From assembly GCA_937902695.1 (NCBI GenBank), contig CALFNI010000579.1, positions 1-9,750 on the forward strand: a DNA stretch of 9,750 nucleotides, in the 5' to 3' direction. The notes beneath the pieces were generated by a model, which did not search any database, was not told where the DNA came from, and worked only from the letters and a program-made list of their open reading frames with translations. The number at the start of each line of letters is the position of its first letter. The first letter of the stretch is position 1. Source of the DNA: an uncultured Rhodanobacteraceae bacterium. Its GTDB lineage: Bacteria > Pseudomonadota > Gammaproteobacteria > Xanthomonadales > Rhodanobacteraceae. Of this stretch, positions 6,172 to 9,750 are shown piece after piece. The position numbers were made by a program, and so were the translations under genes.

Positions 6172-6200
6172 CCCCGGTCCGTCGAGGACCGGGGTTTTTT
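6172..6200 (+). terminator. Intrinsic terminator of the structured RNA
   Basis: A perfect 9-bp stem, CCCCGGTCC (6172-6180) with GGACCGGGG (6186-6194), has a GTCGA loop and is followed directly by six T (6195-6200). It is the strongest Rho-independent terminator in the window and acts on plus-strand transcripts. It lies 64 bp before the doxX start, with no coding gene upstream that needs it except, at a distance, the small membrane protein ending at 5738. Confidence 0.92.
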
Positions 6201-6264
6201 CCGGGCGCGCGGGCTGGCATCGTCGGCACGCGTGCGGCTCGCACGTCCGCTGGAGGTGAACGTC

Positions 6265-6648
6265 GTGAACGATTGGCTCGTCGTGCTCGGCCGCGTGGGA
6301 CTCGCGTGGCTTTTCATCGATTCCGGCTGGGGCAAGATTGCGGCCTATGCCGGCACTGCGCAGTACATGGAATCGGCCGGCGTGCCCGGCATCCTGCTGC
6401 CGCTCGTGATCGCGCTCGAGCTCGGCGGCGGCATCGCGATCGTGCTCGGCCTCTTCACGCGCTGGGTCGCGCTCGCCCTCGCGGTGTTCTCGATCGCAGC
6501 GGCGGCCCTGTTCCATCTGCCGCACTTCGCCGATCAGATGCAGGCGATCAACGTCTGGAAGAACGTCGCGATGGCGGGTGGCTTCTGCGTGCTCGCGGCA
6601 CATGGCGCGGGACGCTACAGCCTCGATGCGCGGATGGGGCGGCGCTGA
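6265..6648 (+). CDS. DoxX family membrane protein
   Basis: This 127-residue protein has four membrane helices (about 5-20, 42-64, 66-84 and 100-114) and the DoxX pattern: LGRVGLAWLFIDSGWGKI (8-25), GVPGILLPLVIALELGGGIAIVLGLFTRW (39-67) and VWKNVAMAGGFCVL (97-110). DoxX proteins are small inner-membrane proteins linked to quinone, thiosulfate or redox-stress functions in different bacteria; which applies here is unknown. GTG 6265 is chosen because GGAGGT (6252-6257) lies seven bases upstream. Earlier in-frame GTGs at 6232 and 6256 have no such site, and 6256 lies within it. I see no convincing promoter between the terminator at 6172-6200 and this start, so expression may depend on read-through of that terminator. 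Confidence 0.85.
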   Translation: MNDWLVVLGRVGLAWLFIDSGWGKIAAYAGTAQYMESAGVPGILLPLVIALELGGGIAIVLGLFTRWVALALAVFSIAAAALFHLPHFADQMQAINVWKNVAMAGGFCVLAAHGAGRYSLDARMGRR

Positions 6649-6655
6649 AAACGAA

Positions 6656-6677
6656 AAACCCGCCATGGGGCGGGTTT
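6656..6677 (-). terminator. Terminator of tRNA-Asn, possibly bidirectional
   Basis: A perfect 9-bp stem (AAACCCGCC 6656-6664, GGCGGGTTT 6669-6677) has a 4-base loop. Read on the minus strand it begins six bases past the CCA end of tRNA-Asn and is followed by TTCGTTTTC, giving a good U-rich tail. On the plus strand it stands eight bases after the doxX stop but has only GTTTGCGG behind it, so it works less well for doxX. Confidence 0.85.
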
Positions 6678-6683
6678 GCGGTA

Positions 6684-6760
6684 TGGCGCCCGAAGTTGGA
6701 CTCGAACCAACGACCCTCTGATTAACAGTCAGATGCTCTAACCGGCTGAGCTATTCGGGC
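6684..6760 (-). tRNA. tRNA-Asn (anticodon GTT)
   Basis: The minus strand folds into a full cloverleaf: acceptor GCCCGAA/TTCGGGC, D arm GCTC/GAGC with loop AGCCGGTTA, anticodon stem TCTGA/TCAGA with loop CTGTTAA (anticodon GTT, Asn), a 5-base variable loop GGGTC, T arm GTTGG/CCAAC with loop TTCGAGT, and discriminator G. The CCA end is encoded (6684-6686). It is 77 nt with CCA. It has its own promoter overlapping the end of the upstream pseudopilin gene and a terminator immediately downstream, so it is a single-gene unit. Confidence 0.97.
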
Positions 6761-6769
6761 GAGCCGCCT

Positions 6770-6798
6770 ATTGTCTTGGGGCCTGTTTCCAGCGTCAA
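6770..6798 (-). promoter_or_regulatory. Promoter of tRNA-Asn, embedded in the end of the pseudopilin gene
   Basis: On the minus strand TTGACG (6793-6798, 5 of 6) and GACAAT (6770-6775, 4 of 6) are separated by exactly 17 bp. The start of transcription would fall near 6763, only a few bases before the tRNA 5' end, leaving almost no leader. The TGA stop codon of the pseudopilin gene (6795-6797) is part of the -35 hexamer. Confidence 0.75.
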
Positions 6799-7361
6799 GC
6801 ACCGGGGGCGTCGAGAACGGTCTCGCAGGCCGCGGCCGCGGCGGCGGTCGGCTTGCCCGTGCGGACGCGGCCCGCGTTGTTGATGACGAGCGCGGTCGCG
6901 TCGCCGGCGCCGCGGCGGTCGCAGACCGTGAACGTCACGTTCGAGCCGGTCGCGCTGCCGTCCGGGCGGTAGTCGACGTGCGTGCGGCCGGCGGTGCTGA
7001 GGATGGCGGTGCCCTCTGGCTGACGCTCCCCGACCGCGAGCAGCTCCTCGGCGTCGTCGCGCCGGTCGTCGTTGTCGGCATCGACGAAGACCAGCCAGCC
7101 GTGTTGCCATTCGGTCGTCTGGCCACAATATCGTCCATCGGCGCTCGGACAGACGACGACGTGCGCGCTCTTGCTGGCCGCGAAGATGCGGGCCGTATTG
7201 AGCGCGGCGACAAAGCTGCTGCGCGAGGCGCGCGCACCGGTGCTCGAGATGAGGTTGCCGAATGCCGGCGCGGCGCACGCGGAGAGGATCGCGAGCACGG
7301 CGAGCGCGATCAGGAGCTCGATCAGCGTGAGGCCGCGGGCGTTCGGTGTCGTCGTCTGCAT
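6795..7361 (-). CDS. GspH/FimT family type IV pseudopilin
   Basis: This 188-residue minor pseudopilin-like protein has a type III signal: a nine-residue leader followed by G10, then LTLIELLIALAVLAIL, with cleavage expected after G10 and the conserved Glu at mature position 5 (E15). The globular part has GspH-domain features: SSFVAALNTARIFAASKSAHVVVCPS (48-73), GWLVFVDADND (88-98), and the closing strands YRPDGSATGSNVTFTVCDRRG (131-151) and ALVINNAGRVR (157-167). Four cysteines in the mature part (C71, C79, C147, C179) could form two disulfides, a FimT-like trait. GGAG (7369-7372) lies seven bases before the ATG. No other pilus or secretion genes are nearby, so it is an orphan. It probably primes or modifies type IV pili or takes part in DNA uptake, by family inference. 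Confidence 0.9.
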   Translation of the reverse strand: MQTTTPNARGLTLIELLIALAVLAILSACAAPAFGNLISSTGARASRSSFVAALNTARIFAASKSAHVVVCPSADGRYCGQTTEWQHGWLVFVDADNDDRRDDAEELLAVGERQPEGTAILSTAGRTHVDYRPDGSATGSNVTFTVCDRRGAGDATALVINNAGRVRTGKPTAAAAAACETVLDAPGA

Positions 7362-7525
7362 GGGAGGTCTCCGTCGATACGAGTGATTCGATGGACCGGC
7401 ATGCTAGGCAGCGGGCTCCGCTGCGGCGATCGCAACTCCGACGACACGCATGTAGGAAATGAACGACGCCTCGCGCAGGAAGCGCTGGCAGGCCCCTTAT
7501 ACTTTCACCGCGCAAGCAGGACCGC
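7362..7525. promoter_or_regulatory. Divergent region between the pseudopilin gene and uvrB
   Basis: The 164-bp gap contains a perfect inverted repeat GCAGCGG/CCGCTGC (7408-7414/7418-7424, loop GCT), which on the minus strand would sit in the pseudopilin leader. A good -10 box for uvrB, TATACT (7498-7503, 5 of 6), lies 22 bp before the uvrB ATG. The matching -35 position (GCAGGA at 17 bp) is poor. I found no CTGTN8ACAG-type LexA box. No gene fits the gap on either strand. Confidence 0.55.
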
Positions 7526-9553
<2,028 letters not shown>

Positions 9554-9619
9554 CGTTCGCCGCGCCGCCGGTGGGCGAGAGCCGCGCGCTGGTTCGGCGT
9601 GATGGCCCGCTCGCCGCGG

Positions 9620-9648
9620 TTGTCGCCCCGGCGAGGCTGTGCTACCTT
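9620..9648 (+). promoter_or_regulatory. Promoter of tRNA-Val
   Basis: TTGTCG (9620-9625, 4 of 6) and TACCTT (9643-9648, 3 of 6) are 17 bp apart, with TG two bases before the -10 region (9638-9640, loosely placed). A GC-only discriminator, GCGCGCCCC, follows the -10, as in stringently controlled stable-RNA promoters. The short leader before the tRNA can fold as CCCC-CGC/GCG-GGG around GACA (9655-9671). Confidence 0.55.
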
Positions 9649-9676
9649 GCGCGCCCCTCGCGACAGCGGGGTCGGC

Positions 9677-9750
9677 GGGCGGTTAGCTCAGCGGTAGAGC
9701 ACTACCTTGACATGGTAGGGGTCATAGGTTCGATCCCTATACCGCCCACC
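9677..9750 (+). tRNA. tRNA-Val (anticodon GAC), cut by the window edge within CCA
   Basis: A complete cloverleaf is present: acceptor GGGCGGT/ACCGCCC (9677-9683/9741-9747), D arm GCTC/GAGC with loop AGCGGTA, anticodon stem CTACC/GGTAG with loop TTGACAT (anticodon GAC, Val), variable loop GGGTC, T arm ATAGG/CCTAT with loop TTCGATC, and discriminator A at 9748. The sequence ends in CC, so an encoded CCA very likely finishes one base beyond the window. It may head a tRNA cluster that continues to the right. Confidence 0.96.

Larger units (their letters stand above)
5933..6200 (+). ncRNA. Unrecognised structured RNA, about 270 nt, ending in an intrinsic terminator
   Basis: No frame here looks like a gene, but one strong hairpin follows another. 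H1 is GGCTTCCGC/GCGGAAGCC (5941-5949/5964-5972). H2 is a 22-bp perfect palindrome, GCCGCGCC paired across an ACCGGU loop (5975-5996). Next, CAGGG (6001-6005) and CTGG (6010-6013) pair with CCAG (6077-6080) and CCCTG (6082-6086), closing a junction with two arms: GATCC-GAAA-GGATC with a GNRA loop (6018-6031), and an 11-bp stem (6048-6058/6065-6075, one G-U) with loop UCCCAC. H5 is TGGCGCTCCG/CGGAGCGCCA (6085-6094/6104-6113) with loop UGACCCCUG; its first two bases compete with the end of the CCCTG helix. H6 is GCCGCG/CGCGGC (6119-6124/6133-6138). A G-rich linker and a terminator follow. It does not match my memory of 6S, tmRNA, SRP RNA, RNase P RNA, or the cobalamin or glycine riboswitches. It could be a free sRNA or an attenuator leader of doxX. 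The 5' end is estimated. Confidence 0.62.

Noticed and set aside
5933..6200. Reading the structured region as 6S RNA because of pieces such as CAGTCCC and GGTCCGTC
   Set aside because: 6S RNA is one long hairpin with a central bubble. Here there are separate hairpins and a junction, so the short matches look accidental.
5925..6725. 266-codon plus-strand frame covering the structured region and doxX
   Set aside because: Arg/Ala/Pro low-complexity product in a frame that conflicts with doxX and reads into the antisense tRNA; the hairpins explain the region better.
6684..6760. tRNA-Asn or tRNA-Val as an integration site
   Set aside because: No integrase, no direct repeat of the tRNA 3' end and no change in composition nearby.
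9554..9619. Intrinsic terminator after uvrB
   Set aside because: GGCGAG (9574-9579) and CTCGCC (9610-9615) can pair, but they are 30 bases apart and have no T-tract.

Overview
The window looks like chromosomal DNA of a Burkholderia-type betaproteobacterium. The DNA is very GC-rich, third codon positions are nearly all G or C, and the products (PntB tail, SufT, UvrB, DoxX, a MocR regulator with a flavin-nucleotide-binding partner) fit that group. The genus is an inference from composition and gene content. I see no integrase, transposase, CRISPR array or phage gene.

Layout, left to right. (1) The 3' end of pntB (NAD(P) transhydrogenase beta subunit), followed after 18 bp by an OafA-like membrane acyltransferase. 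(2) A convergent minus-strand block: a small four-helix membrane protein, a GNAT acetyltransferase, and a pyridoxamine-phosphate-oxidase-like FMN-binding protein. The last two overlap by 4 bp (ATGA). (3) Divergent from these is a MocR/GntR regulator with an aminotransferase-like domain. It very probably controls the PNPOx-GNAT pair from the shared 92-bp gap. (4) A plus-strand sufT (Fe-S cluster assembly) and a small two-helix membrane protein. (5) A 526-bp stretch (5739-6264) with no credible gene. It holds twin TGTCCGGACA palindromes, an AT-rich segment, a sigma-70-like promoter, a run of strong hairpins and a G-quadruplex motif, and it ends in a textbook intrinsic terminator at 6172-6200. 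I read it as an undescribed structured RNA, either a free sRNA or an attenuator leader of the next gene, doxX. (6) doxX, then on the minus strand an orphan GspH/FimT pseudopilin gene followed by tRNA-Asn(GTT) with its own promoter and terminator. (7) Divergent uvrB, then tRNA-Val(GAC), cut by the window edge after CC of the CCA end.

Most genes are ordinary housekeeping or small accessory functions. The functional clusters are the MocR/PNPOx/GNAT module, which plausibly concerns vitamin B6 or a related amine, and the RNA-doxX unit. The structured RNA and its flanking operators are the best candidates for something new.
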